Source: Mesorhizobium sp. (GTDB lineage Bacteria; Pseudomonadota; Alphaproteobacteria; Rhizobiales; Rhizobiaceae). From it: a stretch of DNA of 64,000 nt. The notes below the pieces were generated by a model. That model was not told the origin of the DNA. It searched no databases and was given only the letters and a program-made list of their open reading frames with translations. The translations under genes were made by a program, and so were the position numbers. The stretch spans positions 124,001-188,000 of the forward strand of contig SAQL01000010.1 in the NCBI GenBank assembly GCA_004020645.1, given 5' to 3'. Shown here piece by piece: positions 33,834-43,253 of the stretch; position 1 is the stretch's first letter; each line of letters opens with the position of its first letter.

Positions 33834-35993
33834 ATGACTGCGCGCCGAAACCTGCTGATCGCAGCGATGTCGCTGCCTGTGCTGCTTGGCGGCGGTCACG
33901 CCGTCGCGCAGGAGGCGACCACCACTCTCGACCCGATCAACATTCAGGAACGCGTCGAAAGCGCCTTTGGGACGGTCGACGGCTATGTCGCTACCCAGGG
34001 ATCCACCGCCACCAAGACCGACACACCGCTGATCGAGACGCCGCAGTCGATATCGGTCATCACCAAAGACCAGATGGAAGCGCAAGCGGTGGACAGCCTG
34101 AACAGTGCGCTGCGTTATACGCCAGGCGCAACCGGCAATCTCTACGGCACCGACAATCGTGGCCACGGCTTGCAGATGCGCGGCATTTCGAACTCCAGCG
34201 GCGTCTTCTACAAGGACGGGCTGCAGCTCAAGGAGAGCAATTTCACGCTGTTCACCGCGCTCGATTCCTACGGCGCCGAACGCTACGAAATTCTGCGCGG
34301 GCCGGCGTCGGTTCTCTACGGCCAGGCAAGTCCTGGCGGCATCATCAACTATGTCAGCAAGCGCCCGACCGAGGAGAACCTCCGCGAGGTCGAACTCGGC
34401 GCCGGAAGCTTCAACCGCTATGAAGGAAAGTTCGACTTCAGCGGGGCTGTCAACGCCGACAAGTCGCTGCTGTTCCGCCTCACCGGCGCCGCCCACACCG
34501 GCGATACGCAGACAGACTTCGTCGAGGACGACCGCATCTTCATCGCGCCGGCGCTGACCTGGCAGCCCGATGCCGATACCAGCCTGACCATCCTCGCCAA
34601 CTATCAACGCGACCGGTCTGGTTGGGCGATGCAGTACCTGCCGGCATACGGCACGGTCAGGCCAGGCAGGGACGGAAAATACCTGCCGAACAGCATGTTT
34701 GTCGGCGAACCGGGCTTCGACACCTACGACAACGACCAGGCGTCGATCGGTTACGAATTCGATCACCGCTTCAACGAGACATGGCAGGTTCGCCAGCATG
34801 CCCGTTACGTCTACCTGAAGCACTATGAGGAAGGCGTCTTCGGCGGCGGGCTTCTGAATGATGAGGGCGACTATTCCCGCTATGCCGATGCCGGCGGCAC
34901 CAGGCTCAGCGGCTTCACCATCGACAACCAGGCGCAGGCCGATTTCGACACCGGGCCGCTCGCCCACACGCTGCTTCTCGGCCTCGACTACAAGCGCTAC
35001 ACCTATCGCGACTATGCCGCCAGCAATGATTTGACCGGCGATGATTTCAACATATTCGACCCGGTCTATGGCTACCCGGTCGGCGAAATGACGCCCTATA
35101 CAGACACCGACACGACCCAATCGCAGGTCGGCATCTACGCGCAGGACCAGATCAAGCTGGGCAACTGGCGGCTGACGCTGGGCGGCCGCCAGGACTGGGC
35201 GGACGCGAAAGTTCACGACAACCTGGCCGGCGCTTTCGATCCCCGCCAGAAGGACGACGCCTTCACCGGCCGCGCCGGTCTGCTTTATCTCGCCGACAAC
35301 GGCCTTGCCCCCTATGTCAGCTATTCCGAATCGTTCCAGCCGGTGTCCGGCCCCGACAGCAACGGCAATCCCCTCGTGCCCGAAACCGGCAAGCAGTACG
35401 AAGTCGGCCTGAAGTATCAGCCGGTTGGCTGGAACTCCTTCGTCGCCGTTTCGGCGTTCGACCTGACCCGGCAGAATGTCGTGCGCTATGGCGGTGTTGG
35501 CGCGCCCAACGACATCTTCCAGACCGGCGAGATCCGCTCGCGCGGCATCGAGCTGGAAGGTGTTGCGAGCCTTGATTCAGGTTTCGATTTCCGGGCAGCC
35601 TATACCTGGCTCGACACCGAGATCACCAGTCCGACCAGCATCAACGAGGATGGAACGAGCAACCAGGGCAACACGCCTTTTGGCGTGCCGGCACACGCGG
35701 CCTCGCTGTGGGCAAACTACACTGTCGGCAGCGGCAGGCTGGAGGGGCTCGGGCTCGGCGCCGGCATCCGCTATGTCGGCTCGACCTACGGCGACGACGC
35801 CAACAGCTTCAAGGTGCCGGCAGTCACGCTTGTCGATGCCGCGCTCCACTACAAATGGCAGAACGCCGAGTTGAACCTCAATGTCAGCAATCTGTTCGAC
35901 AAGCGCTATGTCGCCTCCTGTTTCGCAGAAAGCTTCGGCTGCTTTTATGGCGAGGGTCGCCGGATCAAGGGCTCGGTGAAGTACACATGGTGA
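33834..35993 (+). CDS. TonB-dependent siderophore receptor (FhuA/FoxA-like)
   Basis: The 719-residue outer-membrane receptor has a signal peptide (about 1-26). The TonB-box region is followed by the plug domain (LIETPQSISVITKDQMEAQAV, ILRGPASVLYGQASPGG) and a 22-stranded barrel. It ends in the typical terminal strand RIKGSVKYTW with a final aromatic residue. The plug pattern is that of the hydroxamate-siderophore receptor family (ferrichrome, ferrioxamine). The ATG at 33834 puts the signal peptide at the N terminus; a GTG at 33780 would bury it. It leads the receptor-fhuD-fhuB operon. Confidence 0.92.
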   Translation: MTARRNLLIAAMSLPVLLGGGHAVAQEATTTLDPINIQERVESAFGTVDGYVATQGSTATKTDTPLIETPQSISVITKDQMEAQAVDSLNSALRYTPGATGNLYGTDNRGHGLQMRGISNSSGVFYKDGLQLKESNFTLFTALDSYGAERYEILRGPASVLYGQASPGGIINYVSKRPTEENLREVELGAGSFNRYEGKFDFSGAVNADKSLLFRLTGAAHTGDTQTDFVEDDRIFIAPALTWQPDADTSLTILANYQRDRSGWAMQYLPAYGTVRPGRDGKYLPNSMFVGEPGFDTYDNDQASIGYEFDHRFNETWQVRQHARYVYLKHYEEGVFGGGLLNDEGDYSRYADAGGTRLSGFTIDNQAQADFDTGPLAHTLLLGLDYKRYTYRDYAASNDLTGDDFNIFDPVYGYPVGEMTPYTDTDTTQSQVGIYAQDQIKLGNWRLTLGGRQDWADAKVHDNLAGAFDPRQKDDAFTGRAGLLYLADNGLAPYVSYSESFQPVSGPDSNGNPLVPETGKQYEVGLKYQPVGWNSFVAVSAFDLTRQNVVRYGGVGAPNDIFQTGEIRSRGIELEGVASLDSGFDFRAAYTWLDTEITSPTSINEDGTSNQGNTPFGVPAHAASLWANYTVGSGRLEGLGLGAGIRYVGSTYGDDANSFKVPAVTLVDAALHYKWQNAELNLNVSNLFDKRYVASCFAESFGCFYGEGRRIKGSVKYTW

Positions 35994-36000
35994 CCCTCGC

Positions 36001-36882
36001 GTGCAGGCCCGGACCCAATTGGCGCCACTGACGCGGCGCCGGTGCCTCGCCGGCCTGGCCGCGACGAGCCTCGGTCTGCGCGGCGACCTGGCGCGCGCGG
36101 CGCGGCCGCCGCGGATCGCCTGCCTCGAATGGACCTCGGCCGAGATGGTCATCTCGCTCGGGATCGGGCCTGTCGCGGTCGCCGACACCAAGGGCTACCG
36201 TGACTGGGTCGCGGGTCCGACTCTTCCCGCCGGCTGCCTCGATCTCGGCTCGCGCGGCGAGCCCAATCTCGAACTGCTCCTGGAACTCAAGCCCGACCTT
36301 ATCACCGGCGCCTATGGCTATGGATTGGACGAAGCTCCGTTCAGGCGGATCGCGCCACTGCACACCGTGCCCTTCTACGACGGTACCGAAGCGCCTTATC
36401 GCCAGGCCGAAATTGAAGCGCTGAAACTTGGCTCACAGCTCGGCCGGGAGGCTGAAGCGCAACGGCTTATCCAGGAGACGGCGGCGACAATCGCCGAAAT
36501 CAGGGGGCGATTCTCAGAACGGGCAAAGCGACCGCTCGCTGTGGTCAGCATGTTCGATGACCGTCACGTCCGTGTTTACGGCAAGGGCAGTCTGTTCCAG
36601 GACGTGCTCGACAGGCTGAGCCTGACCAATGCCTGGGCGGCGCCCACCGATAGCTGGGGCTTTGCCATGCTGGGCATCGAAGAATTGGTTGCGATCGGCG
36701 AGGCTCGCGTAATTTCCCTCGATCCGATCCCCCCGCATGTGAAGATCAGGATTGACCAAAGCAGCCTCTGGGCGAATCTTCCCTGCGTCAAAGCCGGCAA
36801 CGTCAGGACAATCCCGCCGGTATGGCCATTTGGCGGACTTGCCGCCGCTGCCCGCTTTGCAAGCTTGCTGGTCCAGGCATGA
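36001..36882 (+). CDS. fhuD: iron-siderophore ABC transporter binding protein (FhuD-like)
   Basis: The 293-residue type-III periplasmic binding protein begins with an Arg-rich signal (LTRRRCLAGLAATS), possibly Tat-dependent. Mature motifs are RIACLEWTSAEMVISLGIGPVAVAD, LGSRGEPNLELLLELKPDLI and FQDVLDRLSLTNAW. It carries the Fe(III)-siderophore from the receptor to FhuB. It starts at a GTG 7 nt after the receptor stop and overlaps fhuB by 4 nt. Confidence 0.88.
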   Translation: MQARTQLAPLTRRRCLAGLAATSLGLRGDLARAARPPRIACLEWTSAEMVISLGIGPVAVADTKGYRDWVAGPTLPAGCLDLGSRGEPNLELLLELKPDLITGAYGYGLDEAPFRRIAPLHTVPFYDGTEAPYRQAEIEALKLGSQLGREAEAQRLIQETAATIAEIRGRFSERAKRPLAVVSMFDDRHVRVYGKGSLFQDVLDRLSLTNAWAAPTDSWGFAMLGIEELVAIGEARVISLDPIPPHVKIRIDQSSLWANLPCVKAGNVRTIPPVWPFGGLAAAARFASLLVQA

Positions 36883-38885
36883 CCGTCATGCAGTCCACGG
36901 CCGGCCGTCGTGCTCGTTTCATGGGAGGGATGCTCGTCGCCCTCGTCGGCGTGCCGGCGGTGCTCGCCGCATATCTCACCGCTGCCGGGCTTTTGCGCCT
37001 GTTGCCCGCCGACATGTGGTGGCAGTCGCTCGGGGCGGCGGACTTTGCCGATCCGCGGCAGCTGCTTTATCGCCATGCCTTCCTGCCGCGTCTGGCGATC
37101 AGTCTGCTGGCCGGCGCGGCGCTCGGCCTGACCGGCACGCTGCTCCAGCAGGTGCTGCGCAACCCGCTCGCCGAGCCGACGACCATAGGCACCAATGCAG
37201 GCGCCACCGTCGCCCTGACGATTGCCACGCTCTACGCGCCGTGGCTGCTGGAGCAAGGTCGCGAATGGGTGGCGCTCGCCGGCGGCGCCCTGTCGACACT
37301 GGCGGTTCTGGCGCTGGCCCAGGGCCGGAGTTTCTCGCCGGTGGCGATCATCATTTCCGGTCTGGTGGTCAGCCTCACATTCAGTTCGGCGAGCGCCCTG
37401 CTGATGGCGGCCAATCGCGAATATTCCGAGGAACTTTTCATCTGGCAGAGCGGTTCGCTGATACAGAACGGCGACGCGGTGGGGCTCGGGTTCGCGCCAT
37501 GGCTGGCGGTGGCCGGCATTGCTGCCTTCCTTCTGCTCCGGCCGCTGCGGCTTCTGGACCTGAGCGACGAGGGAGCGGGAAGCCTCGGGACGAAACCCGT
37601 GGTGACACGGCTGGCGGGGATGACTGTCGCCGTCGCGCTGAGCAGCATGGTGGTCGCAGCCGTCGGCGTCATCAGCTTCGTGGCGCTTGCGGCGCCGGCG
37701 CTGGTCAGGCTCGCCGGCGCACGGACCTTGCGCCAGCGCATGATCTGGGCGCCCCTCGCGGGCGCCGCGCTGTTATGGGTGACCGACCGGCTGGTGCAGG
37801 TCCTGCCGTTTACCTCCGAAATCCCGGCAGGCGTGGCGACTGCATTCCTCGGTGCGCCGCTGCTGTTTCTTCTCCTGCCGAAATTGCGCACCAGCCCGGA
37901 TCGGGACGGCGCCATGCTGGCTTCCGTGCGCAGGCGCAGCGGGTGGACCTATCTGCTGGCCGGGCTCCTCGTGATGGCGCTTCTTCTCTGCGCCGCGCTT
38001 GTGATCGGGCGCGGCGCGACCGGCTGGCACGTGGCCTCGGCCGCCGAACTTGCCGACCTCCTGCCGCTCAGGGCGCCACGCATCGCCGTCGCGGTTTCCG
38101 CCGGTATGATGCTGGGCGTGGTCGGCACGCTGATGCAGAGGATGACCGGCAATCCGATGGCGGCGCCCGAGGTTCTGGGTGTTTCCGGCGGTGCCTCGCT
38201 AGGCATCCTGCTGCTCTTCGTCGCGACTTCTGATGTCAGCCGCCCGGCAATGATCGCGGCCGGCTTTGTCGGGGCTCTGGCCAGCCTGGCGATGACTTCG
38301 CAGACCGGCCGCCGGCAGTCCATCGCGCATGATCGATTGCTGCTTTCGGGTGTCGCCGTGGCGACGATGGCGTCGGCATTCTCGGCAGTGATGCTCGCCA
38401 GCGGCGATCCTCGGCTCGATACGCTCATCGGCTGGCTATCCGGCTCCACCTACCGGGCCACCGCCGCCGATGCCACAATCGCCGCCGTGACGGCGACTGC
38501 TCTGCTGGCCATCGTGCCACTCACCATCCGCTGGCTGGAAATCCTGCCGCTTGGAGAAGCCGCCTCGCGCGGGCTCGGGCTTAGCCTCTTTCGCGTGCGG
38601 GTCATCCTCTTGGTGCTTATTTCGGTGCCGACGACAATAGCTACGCTTGTCATCGGGCCGCTGAGCTTCGTCGGATTGATGGCGCCGCACCTGGCCCGCA
38701 TGCTCGGCCTTCAACGCGCCTTGCCGCAGCTTTTCGCATCCGCGATGCTTGGCGGCATGATCCTCGTTTCGGCCGACTGGGCCGGCCGGATGCTGATTTT
38801 CCCGTGGCAGATTCCAGCGGGTTTGCTAGCTGCCCTGGTCGGAGGGCCTTATTTCATGGTGCTGATGTGGAAAGGCCGACAGTGA
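36879..38885 (+). CDS. fhuB: iron-siderophore ABC transporter permease, fused double module (FhuB)
   Basis: This encodes 668 residues made of two FecCD-type permease modules in one chain, as in E. coli FhuB. Each half has the characteristic segment: GLTGTLLQQVLRNPLAEP near residue 85 and GVVGTLMQRMTGNPMAAP near 415, each followed by LG(T/V)xxGA. About 18-20 membrane helices are expected. The fused layout supports hydroxamate-type transport. The ATG overlaps the fhuD stop. The convergent LLM gene ends 58 nt after it. Confidence 0.92.
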   Translation: MTVMQSTAGRRARFMGGMLVALVGVPAVLAAYLTAAGLLRLLPADMWWQSLGAADFADPRQLLYRHAFLPRLAISLLAGAALGLTGTLLQQVLRNPLAEPTTIGTNAGATVALTIATLYAPWLLEQGREWVALAGGALSTLAVLALAQGRSFSPVAIIISGLVVSLTFSSASALLMAANREYSEELFIWQSGSLIQNGDAVGLGFAPWLAVAGIAAFLLLRPLRLLDLSDEGAGSLGTKPVVTRLAGMTVAVALSSMVVAAVGVISFVALAAPALVRLAGARTLRQRMIWAPLAGAALLWVTDRLVQVLPFTSEIPAGVATAFLGAPLLFLLLPKLRTSPDRDGAMLASVRRRSGWTYLLAGLLVMALLLCAALVIGRGATGWHVASAAELADLLPLRAPRIAVAVSAGMMLGVVGTLMQRMTGNPMAAPEVLGVSGGASLGILLLFVATSDVSRPAMIAAGFVGALASLAMTSQTGRRQSIAHDRLLLSGVAVATMASAFSAVMLASGDPRLDTLIGWLSGSTYRATAADATIAAVTATALLAIVPLTIRWLEILPLGEAASRGLGLSLFRVRVILLVLISVPTTIATLVIGPLSFVGLMAPHLARMLGLQRALPQLFASAMLGGMILVSADWAGRMLIFPWQIPAGLLAALVGGPYFMVLMWKGRQ

Positions 38886-38943
38886 GCGGCACCGCCAATC
38901 GCTTCGGGCTGGCGGCCACAAAGCGCATAGCCCTGCCACGCGC

Positions 38944-39882
38944 TCAGCTGGCACGTGGGATCGCGCGAGACGCAAATGCCCTGGGCTGAGGGACATCGGC
39001 CTCTCGGCGCGTCAGCGAATTCCGCAGCAGCGCGATCACCTCGCGGCCAGCCATTGCGATCTCGCGTGGCCTGTCGATACCGACGATCATGAATTCCTGG
39101 ATTCCCAGGGCCGCATAAGCAAGCAGCGACAGCGCGATCTGCGCCGGCGGTCCGGCAATTTCGAGCGCCTTCTGGCAGGAGGCGTTGTCCTCCGAACGGA
39201 TCCGGACGGGAAGCGCGAAACGCAGCTTGCCGGCCCGGCCGTGTTCGGCGGCGGCACTGCGCACCCGCTCCATCAGCCGCCGGATCTCGCCGCGCGACCC
39301 CGGTGCCAGTTCGAAGACATCGGCATGCCGCCCGGCGACCCTGAGCGCCGTTCCGGACTGTCCGCCCATTCGGATGGTCATGCCGGCGCCCTGCGGCCCC
39401 TTGCGCGGCACATAGCCACCCCTGACGCTGTAGAAGGCACCTTCATGATCGAATGGCCTGTCGTTCGACCACAACCGCTTCAGCAGCACCAGATATTCGT
39501 CGATCCGCTGCCAGACGATCGTATGGCCGACTGGCCGTGCCTCGGCATCGTCGTCGTTCAGCGGCTCGCTCAGTATCCTGAGCGACAACCGACCGCCGCT
39601 TTTCGCGTCGAGCGCCGCCAATTGCCGTGCCGCCACCGTCGGCTCGATCACACCAGCCCAATGCGTGAGAACGGCCTCGAGTGAGCACGTGCGGTCCAGC
39701 GCCCGGGCGGCAATGTCCATATTGGTCAGCAGCCCGGCCGGGTCGTCGACGACGATCTTCTGGAAGCCGATGTCTTCGATCAGCGACAGCTTTGTCGCGG
39801 TTTCCGCGAAATCGTAGAAAAACGGCACCGTTGGGTCGGCAGGGTGAGTTTTACCGGGAACATGCGTGAACTCGATCGGCAT
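38944..39882 (-). CDS. LLM-class flavin-dependent oxidoreductase (luciferase-like monooxygenase)
   Basis: The 312-residue TIM-barrel flavoenzyme resembles alkanesulfonate/nitrilotriacetate monooxygenases: FQKIVVDDPAG, LEAVLTHWAGVIEPTVAARQLAALDAKSGGRLSLRI, KRLWSNDRPFDHEGAFY and RMGGQSGTALRVAGRHADVFEL. It needs reduced FMN from a partner reductase; none is adjacent. A GGAGG site fits the ATG at 39882 at 8 nt, while earlier in-frame ATGs overlap the site. The substrate is unknown. Confidence 0.82.
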   Translation of the reverse strand: MPIEFTHVPGKTHPADPTVPFFYDFAETATKLSLIEDIGFQKIVVDDPAGLLTNMDIAARALDRTCSLEAVLTHWAGVIEPTVAARQLAALDAKSGGRLSLRILSEPLNDDDAEARPVGHTIVWQRIDEYLVLLKRLWSNDRPFDHEGAFYSVRGGYVPRKGPQGAGMTIRMGGQSGTALRVAGRHADVFELAPGSRGEIRRLMERVRSAAAEHGRAGKLRFALPVRIRSEDNASCQKALEIAGPPAQIALSLLAYAALGIQEFMIVGIDRPREIAMAGREVIALLRNSLTRREADVPQPRAFASRAIPRAS

Positions 39883-40017
39883 TGCCATCTCCTCCATCAC
39901 GTTGGGTCAAGGGGACGCGCGCGAAAGCGCACCGGCGCTCGGTTCATCAACTCCGATATTGCGAAACGGCAGATCGCTATCCCTGTAGGTCAGGACCCGA
40001 TGACTCGGGCTCCATAG

Positions 40018-40173
40018 TCAAGGGATAAGGCCCAGAACGACTGCCCCGGTGAACACGAACGCAAGGGCAAAGACGAGATAGGCAAAGGCGCCCGCATAGG
40101 CTGGCCGCCAAGTCTGGTCAGAACCGAGCCGTTGGTCTTTGCGGGCAGTCCGGGCGTTCTGGAAATAGGACAT
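40018..40173 (-). CDS. 51-residue single-pass membrane protein, unrecognised
   Basis: This short frame begins with ATG at 40173 after a perfect GGAGGT at 5-nt spacing. It encodes a polar, Arg/Gln/Asp-containing N terminus and a hydrophobic segment (residues 26-50, AYAGAFAYLVFALAFVFTG onward) ending near the stop. The strong ribosome-binding site and clean amphipathic layout argue that it is real. It lies between the LLM enzyme and another small membrane protein gene, all on the minus strand. I do not know its family. Confidence 0.6.
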   Translation of the reverse strand: MSYFQNARTARKDQRLGSDQTWRPAYAGAFAYLVFALAFVFTGAVVLGLIP

Positions 40174-40375
40174 ATCGACCTCCGTCTCGGCGGTTAATCT
40201 ATTAAATCAGTAGACTTTGTCGAGTGCTATTTTCCTGCGATCCTTGGAATGTTTTTCTCCAACAGCACGACAATTTGGTTTGTTTGCTGCTTAGCGCGGT
40301 ACGTCCGAGGCCGATCGGCCCGATGGCAAAACGCCAGGCTCGTGGGCCGAGGACAGGGATGGGCGGAGCGGCCGC

Positions 40376-40768
40376 CTATTTGCTGGGCGGCCTGTAAGCT
40401 TCCAGGCCGAACAGCATCAGCACGAGCGAGACCATGAAGAACCCGACCGCCACGCCGAGCGCGATCCGGGCGTAGAGTCTATAAACGTCGCTCATGATCG
40501 TGCCGAACACCCGTCGCGCCGGACCATCGGCTGGGCGCGATTTCTCGTCGAGGTAGAGCCAGACTTCGGTGTGCTTGGGATTCTTGCTGGCTGCGGTAGC
40601 GGCTTTCCACATCAGTGCCAAGACCATGGTCAGCGTCAGGAACGCGCCGGAGCGAAATGCAGACACCGGGTTGAAGGAGAAACCGACCATGACACAGCCG
40701 ATGGCAAGCGATCCGAACATTACGGCGCGCCCGATGCACCCCACAGCTACCCGCCTGATCTCATCCAT
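40376..40768 (-). CDS. membrane protein of unknown function (four hydrophobic segments)
   Basis: This encodes 130 residues with hydrophobic segments at about 17-33, 39-57 and 99-122 and a polar middle part (NPKHTEVWLYLDEKSRP). I recognise no domain. The ATG at 40768 has GAGG upstream; a TTG ten codons earlier is less likely. It is upstream of and co-directional with the 51-residue protein, 202 nt apart. In that gap I see only A+T-rich promoter-like sequence. Confidence 0.6.
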   Translation of the reverse strand: MDEIRRVAVGCIGRAVMFGSLAIGCVMVGFSFNPVSAFRSGAFLTLTMVLALMWKAATAASKNPKHTEVWLYLDEKSRPADGPARRVFGTIMSDVYRLYARIALGVAVGFFMVSLVLMLFGLEAYRPPSK

Positions 40769-41056
40769 CGGCCGCCTCGGCAACAAACCCGCCGACAATG
40801 TGCGAGCGCTGCGACCGGATCAAATCACTTTAAGGGAATGTGCCGCCTGGGACGGATGTACGTCGGGATTCAGTAAGGACGTACGGGCGTGCAGATCGCC
40901 GGCGCATCGGTGCGAACGCCATAGCCTGAAATTCGGCCATCGACGCGGCCCGCCGGCGCGCTCTATGCTGCAGGGCAAGCAGGATCGAACCTTTCCGGCA
41001 TCGACAGAGTGCTGTCTCGGCAAGCCGGGATGTCCGGCAGAGGAAGGCTATCGGCT

Positions 41057-43186
41057 ATGCCGAAAGGGACGGAATTGAAGCCGGCGACCGGCGCGACACC
41101 GCTGATAGCGATTGCGGCTGCGGCCGTCGACACCGAAACAACCAGGCCCGACGCCACCAAGGCACGCGTAATCCAGATTGGCGCGGTCGGCATCGCGCAT
41201 GGCAAGGTCGTCCGGAAACCTCAGCTCGATCTCCTCATCGATCCTGGCGAAGCAATCCCGTCCGAGGCTTCGCTTGTCCACGGCATCACGGATACCGATG
41301 TTGACGGAGCCGGGAGCTTCGCTGATGCATGGGGGCAATTCCAGGAGTTCATCGGCGACCGCATCCTCGTCGGACATTCGATCGGCTTCGACCTGGCGGT
41401 CTTGGAGCGCGAATGCCGACGCGCCCGCCTGCCCTGGAAAAAGCCTCGGGCGCTGTGCGTCCGGCTTCTTGCAACCATAGCAAATCCCAATCTGGCAGAT
41501 CATTCGCTGGAAACGATCGCCGCGTGGCTTCGCCTGGAGATAGCTGGCCGCCATTCGGCCCTGGGCGATGCGATCGCGGCGGGAGACATCTTTGCCGCGT
41601 TGATTCCGGAATTGCGCAAGCGCAACATCCGAACACTCGGAGAGGCCGAGGTCGCCTGCCTTGCCCTTTCGGACGCTCTCGAAGCCGGCCATCGCGCCGG
41701 CTGGGCCGAGCCGGTGTCGCGACCCCAGGCTCCCGCGTTTCAGCCGGTAGATCCGTATGCCTATCGCCATCGCGTCGGCAGCCTCATGAGCGGCCCGCCA
41801 GTCGTGGTGAAGTCGACCAAACCGACAAGGCAAGTCATCGACCTCATGGTCAAGCGCAAGATCAGCTCGGTCCTGGTGTCCGACCGTGGAACGCCGGATC
41901 AACCGATTGAGGAGTATGGCATCGTTACCGAGCGTGACCTGATGCGCCGCATATCGTCCGACGCCGAGCGGGCTTTTGACATGCCGGTCGGAAGCATCGC
42001 AACGCGACCGCTGATAAGCATCCGCGCCGCCGCCTTCGCCTATCGGGCGATCGGCCGCATGGATCGGCTGAAAGTCCGCCACCTCGCGGTCCGCGACGAC
42101 GGGGGCGTGCTGGTCGGCGTGCTTTCGGCGCGTGACCTGCTCAGGCTCCGAGCCGCCGCGGCCATCGATCTCGACGACACCATCGAACATGCCAAGGACG
42201 CCGCCGAACTGGCGGCCACCTGGTCGATGCTGCCGGGCGTGGTACGTTCGCTCATCGGCGAAGCGATCGACCCGTGCGTGGTGGCGGAAATCATCAGCGA
42301 TGAACTTTGCTCGCTTACCCGCCGCGCCGCCGTGCTTGCCGAACAACAGATGCAGATCGAGGGCCACGGCCCGCCGCCCTGCGCCTACGCCGTGCTCGTG
42401 CTCGGCTCGGGCGGCCGTGGCGAAAGCCTGATGGCCCCCGACCAGGACAACGCAATCGTCTTCGCAGATGGCGAGCCGGATGGGCCCGAAGACAGTTGGT
42501 TCAAAATTCTCGGCGCCAAGCTCGCCGACATGCTCGACGCCTCCGGCGTACCGTATTGCAAAGGCGGGGTGATGGCAGCGAACGCCGCGTTCCGCGGAAG
42601 CCTCGACACCTGGAAGGGGCGCGTCGAAGATTGGGTTCGCCGCCTACGGCCTCAGGATCTGCTCAACGTCGATATCGTCTACGATCTGCGGCCGGTTCAC
42701 GGCGACACGACACTGGCCGCACAGTTCATCGAATATGCCTATGACCGTGGCCAAGCCGAGCCGGTGTTCGCGAAGCTTCTCGGCGAGCAGATGACAACCG
42801 GCAATCCCTTCACTGTTTTTGGCGGCTTTCAGCTTGAAAATGGCCGGCTGGACATCAAGAAGCATGGCCTTTTTCCGATCGTCGCGACCGCACGCACGCT
42901 TGCAATTCGCCACGGCATCCGCGAGCGGAGCACGCGCGCCCGGCTCGAGAGACTGATCGCGCAGGATATCGGTGGCGAGCGCGACATGAAGGCGATGCTG
43001 GCCGGCCATTCCATGCTGATCGGCTTTCTGCTCGCTCAGCAGACGCATGACATCTACGCTGGTATACCGGTATCCAACCGCATCGAGATCGATGTTCTGA
43101 CGCGCGATCAGCAGGCAGAGCTCAAGCGCCTCATCAAGCGCCTCCAGTCGGCACCCGACCTGGTGCGGGACCTAATGTTCGCATAG
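41057..43186 (+). CDS. exonuclease-CBS-DUF294 nucleotidyltransferase-like fusion protein
   Basis: The 709-residue protein has an N-terminal DEDD 3'-5' exonuclease-like domain (about 17-195; DTET at 25-28, HSIGFDLAVLE, HSALGDA), a pair of CBS domains (about 235-380), and a DUF294 nucleotidyltransferase-like domain (GSGGRGESLMAPDQDNAIV near 453). A DUF294 C-terminal domain follows. Similar signal-like proteins occur beside DUF4212/sodium:solute symporters, as here, and are presumed to control them, perhaps by sensing adenylates through CBS. AGAGGAAGG lies before the ATG at 41057. Confidence 0.85.
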   Translation: MPKGTELKPATGATPLIAIAAAAVDTETTRPDATKARVIQIGAVGIAHGKVVRKPQLDLLIDPGEAIPSEASLVHGITDTDVDGAGSFADAWGQFQEFIGDRILVGHSIGFDLAVLERECRRARLPWKKPRALCVRLLATIANPNLADHSLETIAAWLRLEIAGRHSALGDAIAAGDIFAALIPELRKRNIRTLGEAEVACLALSDALEAGHRAGWAEPVSRPQAPAFQPVDPYAYRHRVGSLMSGPPVVVKSTKPTRQVIDLMVKRKISSVLVSDRGTPDQPIEEYGIVTERDLMRRISSDAERAFDMPVGSIATRPLISIRAAAFAYRAIGRMDRLKVRHLAVRDDGGVLVGVLSARDLLRLRAAAAIDLDDTIEHAKDAAELAATWSMLPGVVRSLIGEAIDPCVVAEIISDELCSLTRRAAVLAEQQMQIEGHGPPPCAYAVLVLGSGGRGESLMAPDQDNAIVFADGEPDGPEDSWFKILGAKLADMLDASGVPYCKGGVMAANAAFRGSLDTWKGRVEDWVRRLRPQDLLNVDIVYDLRPVHGDTTLAAQFIEYAYDRGQAEPVFAKLLGEQMTTGNPFTVFGGFQLENGRLDIKKHGLFPIVATARTLAIRHGIRERSTRARLERLIAQDIGGERDMKAMLAGHSMLIGFLLAQQTHDIYAGIPVSNRIEIDVLTRDQQAELKRLIKRLQSAPDLVRDLMFA

Positions 43187-43253
43187 CCGGCGACGCTCGG
43201 AAGGCGCGAGGCCGAAAGCGGGAGCCTTCGATATCGGCGCGCCGGAACAAAGC

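Noticed and set aside
41048..42367. Long minus-strand frame opposite the exonuclease-CBS-DUF294 gene
   Set aside because: The plus strand carries clear catalytic motifs here; the minus frame has none.
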